A stretch of 64,000 bases of DNA, taken from a virus. The stretch lies in the IMG/VR virus record IMGVR_UViG_3300025889_000107, positions 1 through 64,000 of that record; one strand, 5' to 3'. The notes beneath the pieces were generated by a model. It did not search any database, was not told where the DNA came from, and saw nothing but the letters and a program-made list of their open reading frames with translations. The translations under genes were made by a program, and so were the position numbers. Below, in pieces: positions 1-6,641 of the stretch (positions are counted from its first letter, which is position 1; every line of letters starts with the position of its first letter).

Positions 1-12
1 GAAAGAAAAGTT

Positions 13-756
13 TTAAGTAATTAATTTTTGGTGTAAAATCTCATTATGAATTAATTGATGTCGGACATGGGTTTCGTATTTTTCCTTATGTATTATAGCA
101 TCCTTTCCAGAAAATTCCTCAAAAGCACTCACGAACATATAAAAATAATGCCAGTGATTTGGCGGAATATACTGCGGTGACATACACACAAAGATATGAT
201 CAAAGTTATAATTATCAAACTTATAATTCTCTTTCTCTACATTTTGATAGTTAGGAACTACCTCAGTATTATACTCATTACGTGCTTTATTCCCACTATT
301 TTTATTTCCTATCCAGGTAAAAGAATTAAGTTTCCCATTTCCTCCCAACCAAGCACCCCAATTTCCTTCATGAACTTTATTGTGTTTTAGAATTTCATAA
401 AATTCTCTTTTGTATGCATCTTCATCAGACATTTCTTCAGTATAATCTCCTCCAAAAACATCATCATGATGATCAATATTGATTAGATCAATATTTTCAC
501 AGTCAGCAATACTAAACAAAATAGAATCATGTTCATATCCAAAAGAAACACTATCACAATTTTTAATTCCTTTTAGAAATGTATTATAACAGAATAGTAG
601 ATTGGATTGATCAATATAAAAATGATTTTCTTTAAAATTACTTTGATTGAATAAGTTGTCCCATCTTATTGTAGGATGGTTTTCATAATAAAGTCCATTA
701 TACAATTCTATTGTTGGACCCATAATATAGTCTAGGTCAATACTTAATACTTTCAT
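13..756 (-). CDS. UPF0489 / arginase-fold-like protein
   Basis: A 247-aa soluble protein. An early SIDLDY motif, an IDHHDD motif near residue 95 and a later EGNWGAWL segment resemble the metal-binding layout of the UPF0489 family. That family is related to arginases, and some members convert arginine to ornithine in peptides. The start ATG shares one base with the stop of the LSm-like gene upstream (TAATG), so the two are probably translated together. Family membership rests on motif recognition only; the substrate is unknown and a plain hypothetical call would also be defensible. Confidence 0.55.
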   Translation of the reverse strand: MKVLSIDLDYIMGPTIELYNGLYYENHPTIRWDNLFNQSNFKENHFYIDQSNLLFCYNTFLKGIKNCDSVSFGYEHDSILFSIADCENIDLINIDHHDDVFGGDYTEEMSDEDAYKREFYEILKHNKVHEGNWGAWLGGNGKLNSFTWIGNKNSGNKARNEYNTEVVPNYQNVEKENYKFDNYNFDHIFVCMSPQYIPPNHWHYFYMFVSAFEEFSGKDAIIHKEKYETHVRHQLIHNEILHQKLIT

Positions 757-1016
757 TACTTGGTAAGTTCAATATACTTTTTCAAAAGTTCTGAATTTGG
801 ATCGGCAAGAGTCAGAATCTTATCCGACGAAATCATATACCTATTATCAGAAGTATAATCAATCAACCAAGGAGAAAGTGTGAGACTTGATTGATTCAAT
901 AAAAATGGTTCAATCAATCTACAATCAGGTTCTCCAAGTTCTGTTGATACTTCCTCAATCTGACTGATCAGAATTTGATTGCTCATCAGTAGAATCACTT
1001 TGATCGTCTTGTCCAT
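756..1016 (-). CDS. LSm/Hfq-like small protein, paralogue A
   Basis: An 86-aa protein with the same layout as three others in this window. It has an N-terminal strand beginning IKVILL, a central segment ending in SPWL, a SSDKILTLADP segment and a C-terminal helix. The layout looks like an Sm-like small beta-barrel, which usually binds RNA; that fold call is an inference. The upstream ATG is chosen because a GAGGAG ribosome site lies 7 bases before it and because the strand beginning IKV aligns with the start of paralogue B. As a result it overlaps the end of paralogue B by 62 bases. It is more diverged than the others and lacks the GE(E/S)V turn. Confidence 0.6.
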   Translation of the reverse strand: MDKTIKVILLMSNQILISQIEEVSTELGEPDCRLIEPFLLNQSSLTLSPWLIDYTSDNRYMISSDKILTLADPNSELLKKYIELTK

Positions 1017-1323
1017 TAATCATCTCCTCATAAAGTTTTTCAATTTCTTTTACTGGAGTCACGACAGTAACTAACCAGTCATATCTTACAGGTATTTCCT
1101 TATCTGATGTAAGACAAATCCAAGGAGTAAAATTAACTCCTACATTTCTATCTTCTGGTGGAGTTTGACCTTCCTCCAAAAGAAGAACCTCTTCATTAGA
1201 TGCTAGATCTACAATATAAGGATTCTTAAACAGATATCCACAAATCTTTTCATCAGAAATCAGTTCTTTGATATCGGCAATTACCGATTCTCCCGATTTC
1301 AATAATGCAATCTTAATCGACAT
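955..1323 (-). CDS. LSm/Hfq-like small protein, paralogue B
   Basis: A 122-aa protein. MSIKIALLKSGESVIADI matches the first two strands seen in the copies at 6.3 and 18.6 kb, followed by NFTPWICLTSDKEIPV and a helix containing KLYEEM. The last 20 residues are acidic and polar (Asp, Ser, Gln) and probably disordered. It is the first gene after the promoter near 1345, with GGAGAGG before the start. The Sm-like fold is inferred from the motif pattern and the role is unknown. Confidence 0.65.
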   Translation of the reverse strand: MSIKIALLKSGESVIADIKELISDEKICGYLFKNPYIVDLASNEEVLLLEEGQTPPEDRNVGVNFTPWICLTSDKEIPVRYDWLVTVVTPVKEIEKLYEEMINGQDDQSDSTDEQSNSDQSD

Positions 1324-1344
1324 TTTTAATTTACCTCTCCGAGT

Positions 1345-1373
1345 ATTATAGCATAAAAAAGGAGGGGTTACAA
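1345..1373 (-). promoter_or_regulatory. sigma70-like promoter inside terminator arm
   Basis: On the minus strand TATAAT lies at 1350-1345 and TTGTAA at 1373-1368, separated by 17 bases. It drives the LSm-like pair below. The -35 box lies in the 3' arm of the hairpin that ends the endonuclease transcript. Confidence 0.6.
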
Positions 1374-1397
1374 CTGGATTTGGCCAGTTCCCCCTCC
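1355..1397 (-). terminator. Rho-independent terminator after HNH gene
   Basis: A long hairpin: outer arms GGAGGGG and CCCCTCC, inner arms AACTGG and CCAGTT, followed by six T residues. It lies just after the end of the HNH endonuclease gene at 1429. Confidence 0.8.
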
Positions 1398-1428
1398 GTC
1401 TGCGACGACGATATTTTTGAGAAAATAT

Positions 1429-2001
1429 TCATAATATATTTAGCACTTTGCATTTCCATCCCTTATGATGGTTTCTTTTACCTTTCGACACAAGGGACAT
1501 ATTTCTATGATCTAAGTTATTCTGCTCACAAGTCTTTCTCAAACTGGTAGTTTCTATTTTATCTCCTTTTGGGTCTATAAGTTGATATGTATATCTCTTA
1601 TATTTTTCATTTGTGTTATATTTCTCTTTCTTCTTATATTTCTTCTTATATTTCTTACCACCTTTCCAATTCCAGTGTAGAGAACCCGTCATACTTTTGC
1701 TTCTCTTTTCTTTTGCGATTTCGTATAGGTAAGAATTGAAATATCTACCTTTACTTTTCATATTGATATGGGCACATAACATTTTCTGTGTTCTTTTACT
1801 TTCTACCCCATATCTTTTTTCACACATCTTTTGTAGAAGTAGGTGTGCAATATAATGTTCTCTTCCAGTAAGCACAACTATTCTGTCATTGTTACCGAAT
1901 ATACTTTTCGGAAATACGTGGTGTCTTTCTGTGTAACCTTTAGGACAATCTCTATCCTCTGCCCTTTTAATAAGGTTACAATAAACCTTTAAATAATTCA
2001 T
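1429..2001 (-). CDS. free-standing HNH homing endonuclease
   Basis: A 190-aa protein. The N-terminal part holds YTERHHVFPKSIFG and then VVLTGREHYIAHLLL, the pattern of phage HNH endonucleases (ERHHI..S, then a LT.REH..AH helix). A very basic Lys/Tyr-rich middle and a C-terminal segment with LRKTCEQNNLDHRNMSLV that looks helix-turn-helix-like probably bind DNA. Such genes spread by cutting uninterrupted alleles. It is a self-contained cassette: late promoter upstream, strong terminator downstream. The target is not visible. Confidence 0.88.
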   Translation of the reverse strand: MNYLKVYCNLIKRAEDRDCPKGYTERHHVFPKSIFGNNDRIVVLTGREHYIAHLLLQKMCEKRYGVESKRTQKMLCAHINMKSKGRYFNSYLYEIAKEKRSKSMTGSLHWNWKGGKKYKKKYKKKEKYNTNEKYKRYTYQLIDPKGDKIETTSLRKTCEQNNLDHRNMSLVSKGKRNHHKGWKCKVLNIL

Positions 2002-2025
2002 TCTACTCTAATTTGACCGCATATG

Positions 2026-2033
2026 TATTTATA
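2026..2033 (-). promoter_or_regulatory. T4-type late promoter
   Basis: A perfect TATAAATA on the minus strand, 24 bases before the HNH start codon. It directly follows the T-run of the terminator at 2036-2057. Confidence 0.7.
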
Positions 2034-2035
2034 AT

Positions 2036-2057
2036 AAAAAGAGGGATTTTCACCCTC
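2036..2057 (-). terminator. Rho-independent terminator
   Basis: GAGGG-TGAAAAT-CCCTC followed by five T residues on the minus strand. It closes the transcript carrying the two small membrane peptides. Confidence 0.8.
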
Positions 2058-2097
2058 TTCCTGATAGATTGCGGTCAAATCAGGTAATTTTATTTAT

Positions 2098-2172
2098 TCA
2101 GTTTTTAGGTGTCATCTTATATGCGCCAAATGTTGTTGCTGAGATTGCTGCGATGATTGCTAGAATTTCCAT
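2098..2172 (-). CDS. 24-aa hydrophobic peptide
   Basis: Begins MEILAIIAAISATTFG and ends YKMTPKN. This is one short hydrophobic stretch with a basic tail, as expected for a single-pass membrane peptide. It follows a similar 27-aa peptide with a 13-base gap and lies just before a terminator. The ribosome site is weak. Small membrane peptides are common in T4-like cyanophages, but I do not recognise this one and coding is not certain. Confidence 0.45.
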   Translation of the reverse strand: MEILAIIAAISATTFGAYKMTPKN

Positions 2173-2185
2173 GGTTCAGGAAGTA

Positions 2186-2269
2186 TTAGGACAAAACAGG
2201 GTACAGCACTCCCCAACTAAAAAGAGATGCTGCTGTACCAAAAAGTATGGTAGTCATGGTGAAGTTCAT
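2186..2269 (-). CDS. 27-aa single-pass membrane peptide
   Basis: Starts MNFTMTTILFGTAASLF and ends GVLYPVLS, with almost all residues hydrophobic or small. An in-frame ATG at 2281 would add four residues. The start at 2269 is preferred because TGGAG lies 6 bases before it. The gene lies between the repeat-bearing promoter at 2302-2336 and the terminator at 2036-2057. A likely inner-membrane peptide of unknown function. Confidence 0.5.
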   Translation of the reverse strand: MNFTMTTILFGTAASLFSWGVLYPVLS

Positions 2270-2301
2270 AATGGTCTCCATCAGATTACATAATTATATA
2301 G

Positions 2302-2336
2302 ATTATACTGTATCACTATGATACACTTCTGTATCA
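2302..2336 (-). promoter_or_regulatory. -10 box with three heptamer repeats
   Basis: On the minus strand TATAAT lies at 2307-2302. Just upstream are three copies of one heptamer in alternating direction at 2309-2315, 2319-2325 and 2330-2336 (TGTATCA or its complement TGATACA). Their centres are 10 to 11 bases apart, about one helical turn. There is no good -35 hexamer, so activation or repression by a repeat-binding protein is plausible. Confidence 0.5.
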
Positions 2337-2361
2337 ACCGCAGCAAAAATTAGTCAGGATA

Positions 2362-2796
2362 TCAAAACCATACCTTCTTTTGATGATGTTCGGGCACAAT
2401 TCTTCCCAGAACAATACTTAACAACCCATCCTCAAATTCAACTGATCTAACTTCCGTGTCCTCTGCCAATGTCCAAGATCTGGTGAAAGATCGTTGAGCC
2501 ATTCCTCTGTGGACATAAGTGGTTTCTGATTCGGTATCCTCTTTCTGTCCTTCGACAAAGAGTTTTCCGTCTTGTGTGTAGACATTTACTTCTGCTTTTT
2601 TAAATCCTGCAAGTGCAAGTTCTAGTCTTGATTCTACGTTGCTGACCGTGACTAGATTAAATGGTGGATAATTCTTCGTTGTTTCGTGGAGATTAAACAA
2701 CCTATCGAAGTATTCATCCATTCCTATGCTATTCCTATTTATACGATCCATCAGCGCAGGCAGGTCCGCAGCAGTATACCGTGCAAGGTTTCCCAT
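2362..2796 (-). CDS. hsp20: small heat-shock protein Hsp20
   Basis: A 144-aa protein with an alpha-crystallin domain from about residue 45 to the end: FNLVTVSN, LALAGFKKAEVNVYTQDGKL, then a strand-rich C-terminal half with SFTRSWTL and FEDGLLSIVL. Hsp20 proteins are ATP-independent holdases and are part of the cyanophage T4-like gene set; a role in virion assembly has been suggested for the family. The start at 2796 is chosen because AAAGGAG lies 9 bases before it; the longer upstream frame has no ribosome site. Confidence 0.93.
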   Translation of the reverse strand: MGNLARYTAADLPALMDRINRNSIGMDEYFDRLFNLHETTKNYPPFNLVTVSNVESRLELALAGFKKAEVNVYTQDGKLFVEGQKEDTESETTYVHRGMAQRSFTRSWTLAEDTEVRSVEFEDGLLSIVLGRIVPEHHQKKVWF

Positions 2797-2853
2797 GATT
2801 CTTAGCTCCTTTAAAAGCGAGTTTGTGTTTTGTGGACCCCGAAGGCATCCATA

Positions 2854-2859
2854 AGTATA
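2854..2859 (-). promoter_or_regulatory. -10 box for hsp20
   Basis: TATACT on the minus strand between the terminator at 2874-2899 and the hsp20 start. There is no good -35 hexamer. Confidence 0.4.
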
Positions 2860-2873
2860 TATTAGCACAAGTC

Positions 2874-2899
2874 ATAAAAAAGAGGGTAGTAAAACCCTC
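2874..2899 (-). terminator. Rho-independent terminator after regA
   Basis: GAGGG-TTTTACTA-CCCTC followed by a run of T residues on the minus strand, immediately after the regA stop codon. Confidence 0.85.
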
Positions 2900-2905
2900 A
2901 CTTTT

Positions 2906-3346
2906 TTATTCGGTTTCCTCTGTCCTTTTCTTCTTCGACCCAATATTATACTTGGTCTCAAGAATCCAGTCTTGCTTATCTCTAAATGCAAGAACCTTAA
3001 TCTGATTTAGTGGAGCAATATCTTGTATTTTATCAGCACTAACGATGCTAATAAGACCCCAATCAGCAAGTAATTGAGCAATACGATTACGTCTTTGAAC
3101 ATCGTTCAATGTCAGATTTGCGTGTTTGCCATCAAGGGCAAATAGTTCCTTAAAATGTACAAGGTAATATCTCCCTTGCTTGTGCAGAATGTGACAGGAC
3201 TGATAGATTTTCTTTTCTTTTCTAGACGCAACTCCGATACGAGTCAAAGTCTCACGCACTTTCAGAAAGTCATCTGGTTCTCCTAGAACCACTTCCACCA
3301 TTTGGTCTGGTGTCCACTTCACTTCAGCTTCTCTAACAACACTCAT
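2906..3346 (-). CDS. regA: RegA translational repressor
   Basis: A 146-aa protein very close to the T4 RegA pattern: GEPDDFLKVRETLTRIGVAS, IYQSCHILHKQGRYYLVHFK and RRNRIAQLLADWGLI. RegA binds the start regions of early phage mRNAs and blocks their translation, including clamp and clamp-loader messages in T4. The N-terminus carries about 13 residues more than T4 RegA. It overlaps the end of gp62 by 4 bases, keeping the T4 order gp62-regA. A terminator follows. Confidence 0.95.
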   Translation of the reverse strand: MSVVREAEVKWTPDQMVEVVLGEPDDFLKVRETLTRIGVASRKEKKIYQSCHILHKQGRYYLVHFKELFALDGKHANLTLNDVQRRNRIAQLLADWGLISIVSADKIQDIAPLNQIKVLAFRDKQDWILETKYNIGSKKKRTEETE

Positions 3347-3726
3347 CCTTTTCCTCCAGTATCAAATTTTGATTTAATAAAATTAAGTTGTTCTTTTGTT
3401 AGAATTTTCAAAGCCTGTTTTGCCTTCTCATTACTATAACCATAATAACGTTTGACATAATCTAGATCTTTGATCTTATCTTGTCGGAGCCAGGGAGAAA
3501 ATCTCTTCTTTTTCCTCACAATATTTATAAAGAAGTCGTATTGTAACTTTTTAGGAAGGAAATTATACTTATTCATTTCATTCGTAAACATCAAAGTATC
3601 AAGATGTCCAGAAAAACAACGATTGATAATATAAGGAGGATATTCTTTTTCGAGTGAAGGGTCTTCATCAATCAAATGCTTCTTTGTTTGATTGATAGAG
3701 TTGAGCCAGTCTTTCAGTTCAGTCAT
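3343..3726 (-). CDS. 62: clamp-loader small subunit gp62
   Basis: A 127-aa protein beginning MTELKDWLNSINQTKKHLID, with YPPYIINRCFSGHLDTLMF and a basic C-terminal half. This matches the T4-like gp62 family, which partners gp44 in loading the gp45 clamp. The start at the inner ATG fits homologues better than the frame start 15 bases upstream. It overlaps regA by 4 bases and the methylase by 8 bases. In T4, gp44 and gp62 are adjacent; here about 3 kb of other genes separate them. Confidence 0.85.
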   Translation of the reverse strand: MTELKDWLNSINQTKKHLIDEDPSLEKEYPPYIINRCFSGHLDTLMFTNEMNKYNFLPKKLQYDFFINIVRKKKRFSPWLRQDKIKDLDYVKRYYGYSNEKAKQALKILTKEQLNFIKSKFDTGGKG

Positions 3727-4606
3727 AAAGTAGAAGGTCAAGAACGTTTACAGTTTCTTTTTCGGTAGGATAATTGGTGACAAGAAGTTCTGTCTTTACA
3801 TTCTCATCAGTTCCTTTCTCACCACGATGTGCCATGGAATATCGAAGTTTCCATTCACGCAAATGATAATCTTTATACAGTTCCAATAACCTATCATTCA
3901 CATTATAGGTAATCATAAACTCATGTGGACACTTATACACATCTTCGGCAAACTTATCATGGTCAAAGAACTTATGCATCTCACGGTCCTTACCATAAAG
4001 GAAGTCTTTGATATCATAAGGTGGATCAAGAAATACGAATACATTCTCGCCAGGAGCATTCATAACCTCCGAGTAATCAATATTTGTAATCTTCCATTTC
4101 TCTGTAAGTTGAGAATACTTCTTTAGTTTCTCAATACCAACAAAAGAAAAATTAGAACGAGAAGCAGTTTTAGAAAAAGTGCTATTCTCGGTCAGACCAG
4201 AAAAACTACACTTGTTTAGAACAAAGAAACTTATGGCACGGTCAAGTCCATCCTGACTATTGATATCGTCCAGTGTTTGATTAAAGAGTTCTTTATGTGC
4301 CGCATCCTTATCATCCTGAGATTGATAGTTTGATACTCTTGATTTAATCTCATTCAGACGATTAGATAATTCTTCACCATTATCCCTCAACTGAACCCAG
4401 AAGTTATAGAGTGTCACATACTTATCATTGATCCATATAGGGACATCTGGGTATGCCTGAGTTGCATAAAATGCCACAGAACCACCACCAATAAATGGCT
4501 CACGATATTCTTTAAAGTCTTCAGGAAACCATGGAGCCAATGTCTTTGTTGCCTTAGACTTACCACCAGGATATCTTAGACAAGTTTTAAGAGGAAAGGT
4601 TTTCAT
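3719..4606 (-). CDS. dam: Dam-type DNA adenine methyltransferase
   Basis: A 295-aa D12-class N6-adenine methylase. Motifs: LRYPGGKSKATKTL near the N-terminus, EPFIGGGSVAF (SAM binding) and VFLDPPYD (DPPY catalytic motif) near residue 195. It would methylate adenine in phage DNA, perhaps for protection from restriction or for packaging control. The ATG at 4606 is preferred over an in-frame GTG two codons upstream; no clear ribosome site separates them. It lies between clamp-loader genes, which suggests a later insertion. Specificity for GATC is not shown. Confidence 0.9.
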   Translation of the reverse strand: MKTFPLKTCLRYPGGKSKATKTLAPWFPEDFKEYREPFIGGGSVAFYATQAYPDVPIWINDKYVTLYNFWVQLRDNGEELSNRLNEIKSRVSNYQSQDDKDAAHKELFNQTLDDINSQDGLDRAISFFVLNKCSFSGLTENSTFSKTASRSNFSFVGIEKLKKYSQLTEKWKITNIDYSEVMNAPGENVFVFLDPPYDIKDFLYGKDREMHKFFDHDKFAEDVYKCPHEFMITYNVNDRLLELYKDYHLREWKLRYSMAHRGEKGTDENVKTELLVTNYPTEKETVNVLDLLLYD

Positions 4607-4802
4607 AATCACGAGGATGATATTTCAAATATTCCCAGAAGGTCAATTTCATTTCCTTCTGAGTCATACCACAATGTTTTGCGGCAGTAGGTAAGTTCAT
4701 TGTAGCACGAAAAAGTGCTTCATTTGCTTCCTTTACATTCTGGGGAGTAGTTTTGACTTTTTCCTCCACCAGTTTGCTTTTATCAATTTTTAGTAGTCCC
4801 AT
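4587..4802 (-). CDS. small helix-turn-helix-like protein
   Basis: A 71-aa charged protein. The C-terminal half, with NLPTAAKHCGMTQKEMKLTF, has the spacing of a helix-turn-helix, so it may bind DNA. The stop overlaps the methylase start by 20 bases and its start touches the stop of the membrane protein upstream. I do not recognise a family. Confidence 0.6.
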   Translation of the reverse strand: MGLLKIDKSKLVEEKVKTTPQNVKEANEALFRATMNLPTAAKHCGMTQKEMKLTFWEYLKYHPRDYENLSS

Positions 4803-4984
4803 CAGAAAGTCTTAGCAGTATCTAAAAGTTCTGTAAGGTAATCTTGAAAACTCAGTGTGCTTTCTGCCATTATCCTATATCCAGTTCCAACATATAGTTG
4901 TCCCAGTAAAACTGATGCTGTAGCAGTTCCCCAAAAGATATAGTAGAACTTGGACTTAACTTGACATTTCTTAGTTTGTTTCAT
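4802..4984 (-). CDS. 60-aa single-pass membrane protein
   Basis: From the ATG at 4984 it reads MKQTKKCQVKSK, a basic N-terminus, then a hydrophobic stretch FYYIFWGTATASVLLGQLYV and a polar C-terminal tail of about 28 residues. The topology suggests N-in with the tail outside the inner membrane. It resembles small conserved hypothetical proteins of T4-like cyanophages, by memory of the pattern only. The longer frame start would overlap the upstream gene by 71 bases and is less likely. Confidence 0.6.
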   Translation of the reverse strand: MKQTKKCQVKSKFYYIFWGTATASVLLGQLYVGTGYRIMAESTLSFQDYLTELLDTAKTF

Positions 4985-5162
4985 CGTAAGTAATAATAAT
5001 TTTTTTAGTGATTTTACCCGTGTTATCATATGTAGAAGCATACTCTAACTTTCCTTTTAGAATCGAAACAACATTATTGAGTTGTTGCTCTACAATAGAT
5101 TTCAATTCCTCCTCTGGTATTTCTTTTTTAGTACTTGATCCCGGTTCATTAAATCCTTCCAT
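4971..5162 (-). CDS. small conserved hypothetical protein
   Basis: A 63-aa acidic-to-neutral protein. The start MEGFNEPG at 5162 is supported by AAAGGAG 7 bases upstream. The middle, EEELKSIVEQQLNNVVSILK, is likely helical, followed by two predicted strands. Its 5' end overlaps the gene before it by 14 bases. Function unknown. Confidence 0.6.
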   Translation of the reverse strand: MEGFNEPGSSTKKEIPEEELKSIVEQQLNNVVSILKGKLEYASTYDNTGKITKKIIITYDETN

Positions 5163-5334
5163 TTTCAAACTCCTTTACTAAACGTTCTGATTGTTTTTTA
5201 TCAATTCCGCAAGGTGCATTTCTCAAACAAATTAAAATACACTCAGTATCACTGATAGTTGGTTTAATTGTAAATCCCCACTTATCAAGTTTACCTTCGG
5301 TGGGTGCTTCGCATGGGTCGAATTCATGTGGCAT
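5149..5334 (-). CDS. small conserved hypothetical protein
   Basis: A 61-aa protein starting MPHEFDPCEAPTEGK, with three Cys residues later in the chain (ECILICLRNAPC). The start lies on the stop of purS (ATGA-type junction region), which suggests coupled translation. No family recognised. Confidence 0.55.
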   Translation of the reverse strand: MPHEFDPCEAPTEGKLDKWGFTIKPTISDTECILICLRNAPCGIDKKQSERLVKEFENGRI

Positions 5335-5609
5335 TATTCAACTCCTTTAGGAAAACTTTCAATTTCAGTCAATTCATAATACCAATCCTCCATTACAGTA
5401 TTGGCGAGAAATCTACCACTCAGTCTAGTTACTTCTTCTGCGGCATACTCTTTATTAGGTGCCTCAATCCAGATGTCAATGACCTTACCTAACCTCAATT
5501 TTTTAATTTCCAGTTCAGACAATCTCTTACAGGCATCTCTCACAGCATTACCAGGAGAGTCATCGACCTGTGATCGTAGACGAATGAATACTAATGCTTT
5601 AAACTTCAT
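5334..5609 (-). CDS. purS: phosphoribosylformylglycinamidine synthase subunit PurS
   Basis: A 91-aa protein from MKFKALVFIRLR. The pattern of PurS is clear: AVRDACKRLSELEI, LRLGKVIDIWIEA and FLANTVMEDWYYEL. PurS is the small subunit of the FGAM synthase complex with PurL and PurQ in purine synthesis. It probably boosts host purine supply for phage DNA. The frame is open 12 codons further up, but the inner ATG gives the normal PurS length and overlaps the upstream gene by only 11 bases. PurL and PurQ are not in this window. Confidence 0.88.
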   Translation of the reverse strand: MKFKALVFIRLRSQVDDSPGNAVRDACKRLSELEIKKLRLGKVIDIWIEAPNKEYAAEEVTRLSGRFLANTVMEDWYYELTEIESFPKGVE

Positions 5610-5805
5610 GGTCGTTCCACCTCTCATCAAGTGCTTCATTAACAATATCCTTTAATTCTCTACGTTCTTCTTCAGTAAAGATACTACGATGCTTTACTGG
5701 CATGGGAGCATAACTACTTGGTTTCTTTGATTTACCAGGAAGACTCATGCCTTGTGTATCAATTTTATCTTGTCTCATTTGTAATAACTCAATGAACCAT
5801 TCCAT
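5599..5805 (-). CDS. small hypothetical protein in pur cluster
   Basis: A 68-aa protein. It begins MEWFIELLQMRQDKI, has a Pro/Ser/Lys-rich middle and a helical acidic C-terminus (EEERRELKDIVNEALDE). It lies between purN and purS with no gap on either side, so it belongs to the same operon. I see no catalytic motif and no family. Confidence 0.6.
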   Translation of the reverse strand: MEWFIELLQMRQDKIDTQGMSLPGKSKKPSSYAPMPVKHRSIFTEEERRELKDIVNEALDERWNDHEV

Positions 5806-6342
5806 TTAATTTATATTTTCAGATAAATTGTTAATTACCATAGGAAGTAAACGATGTTCTGCTCTCTGAACTCTGTGATGTAAGGTCTCTTCCGTATCTC
5901 CTACACAAATAGGAACAGAAGAAGAATCAATACATCCTCCAGAATCTAACTCTTCAGTCACATAATGAACTGTACATCCAGTGATTTTATCACCACTATC
6001 TAATGCCTGCTTAACGGCATTAAGACCTTTATACTTTGGAAGTAATGATGGATGAATATTAATTATCTTATTCGGAAAAGCATGAATCAATCCCGGTGTA
6101 ACAATTCTCATCCAACCTGCAAGAACTACTAAATCAACTTTGTGTCTATTAAGTTTATCGATGATTTTTTGTTCATCAATACTCTTAATACGACAGTTGG
6201 GAATGCCCAATCGTTCAGCCCTTTCTTGAGCACCACATCCTTTGATATTGTAGATCATAACTACAACTTCATGGTCTGGACAATTCTCAACAATGTTCTC
6301 AAAGTTAGTTCCGTTTCCAGAACACATGACTCCAATTCTCAT
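5806..6342 (-). CDS. purN: phosphoribosylglycinamide formyltransferase PurN
   Basis: A 178-aa protein of normal PurN length. The catalytic triad is visible: N95 and H97 in INIHPSLLPKYKG, and D133 in VTEELDSG. The N-terminus shows the GVMCSGNGTNF loop. PurN transfers a formyl group from 10-formyl-THF to GAR in purine synthesis. Together with PurS it forms a small purine-boosting set known from cyanophages. The upstream LSm-like gene ends 5 bases before the start. Confidence 0.95.
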   Translation of the reverse strand: MRIGVMCSGNGTNFENIVENCPDHEVVVMIYNIKGCGAQERAERLGIPNCRIKSIDEQKIIDKLNRHKVDLVVLAGWMRIVTPGLIHAFPNKIINIHPSLLPKYKGLNAVKQALDSGDKITGCTVHYVTEELDSGGCIDSSSVPICVGDTEETLHHRVQRAEHRLLPMVINNLSENIN

Positions 6343-6347
6343 TTAAG

Positions 6348-6641
6348 TCACAGAACCAGTTTTTTAGAGTTTGGAGTAATCAACTTACTACCAAACATTT
6401 CATTATACTTCTTACAGACATCTTCCTGAACCTCTGCGACATATACGACATGAGTTTTAGAAATCGTAATCTCCGGTTTGTCCTTACTAATCACAGTTGC
6501 CCATGGAGCAAATCCAACACCATTATTAGTTGGAAGAACTACAAGACCATTTTGGACTGTAATAGAAGCAGCATTCTCATCTATGAGTTCTGCGATAACT
6601 TCTTCACCAGTCACAATTCGTAGCAGTTTTACATCAATCAT
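6348..6641 (-). CDS. LSm/Hfq-like small protein, paralogue C
   Basis: A 97-aa protein, the most compact copy of the family. It reads MIDVKLLRIVTGEEVIAELI, then a strand with NGLVVLP, GFAPWATVIS, ISKTHVVYVAEV and a helix with CKKYNEMF. The GEEVIA turn and the PW pair line up with the copies at 1.0 and 18.6 kb. Sm-like fold and RNA binding are inferred. Its start overlaps the end of the 42-aa membrane gene by 8 bases, so it is read as part of the gp44 operon. Confidence 0.65.
   Translation of the reverse strand: MIDVKLLRIVTGEEVIAELIDENAASITVQNGLVVLPTNNGVGFAPWATVISKDKPEITISKTHVVYVAEVQEDVCKKYNEMFGSKLITPNSKKLVL

Larger units (their letters stand above)
2011..2080. repeat. 11-bp inverted repeat around terminator and late promoter
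   Basis: ATTTGACCGCA at 2011-2021 is inverted exactly as TGCGGTCAAAT at 2070-2080. The 48 bases between them hold the hairpin at 2041-2057 and the TATAAATA box at 2026-2033. The repeat could lengthen the terminator stem, bind a regulator, or mark an insertion boundary. Confidence 0.8.

Noticed and set aside
2069-2293. 74-codon plus-strand frame opposite the small membrane peptides
   Set aside because: It would be the only plus-strand gene, shows no family pattern, and lies opposite two better minus-strand frames and part of a terminator region.
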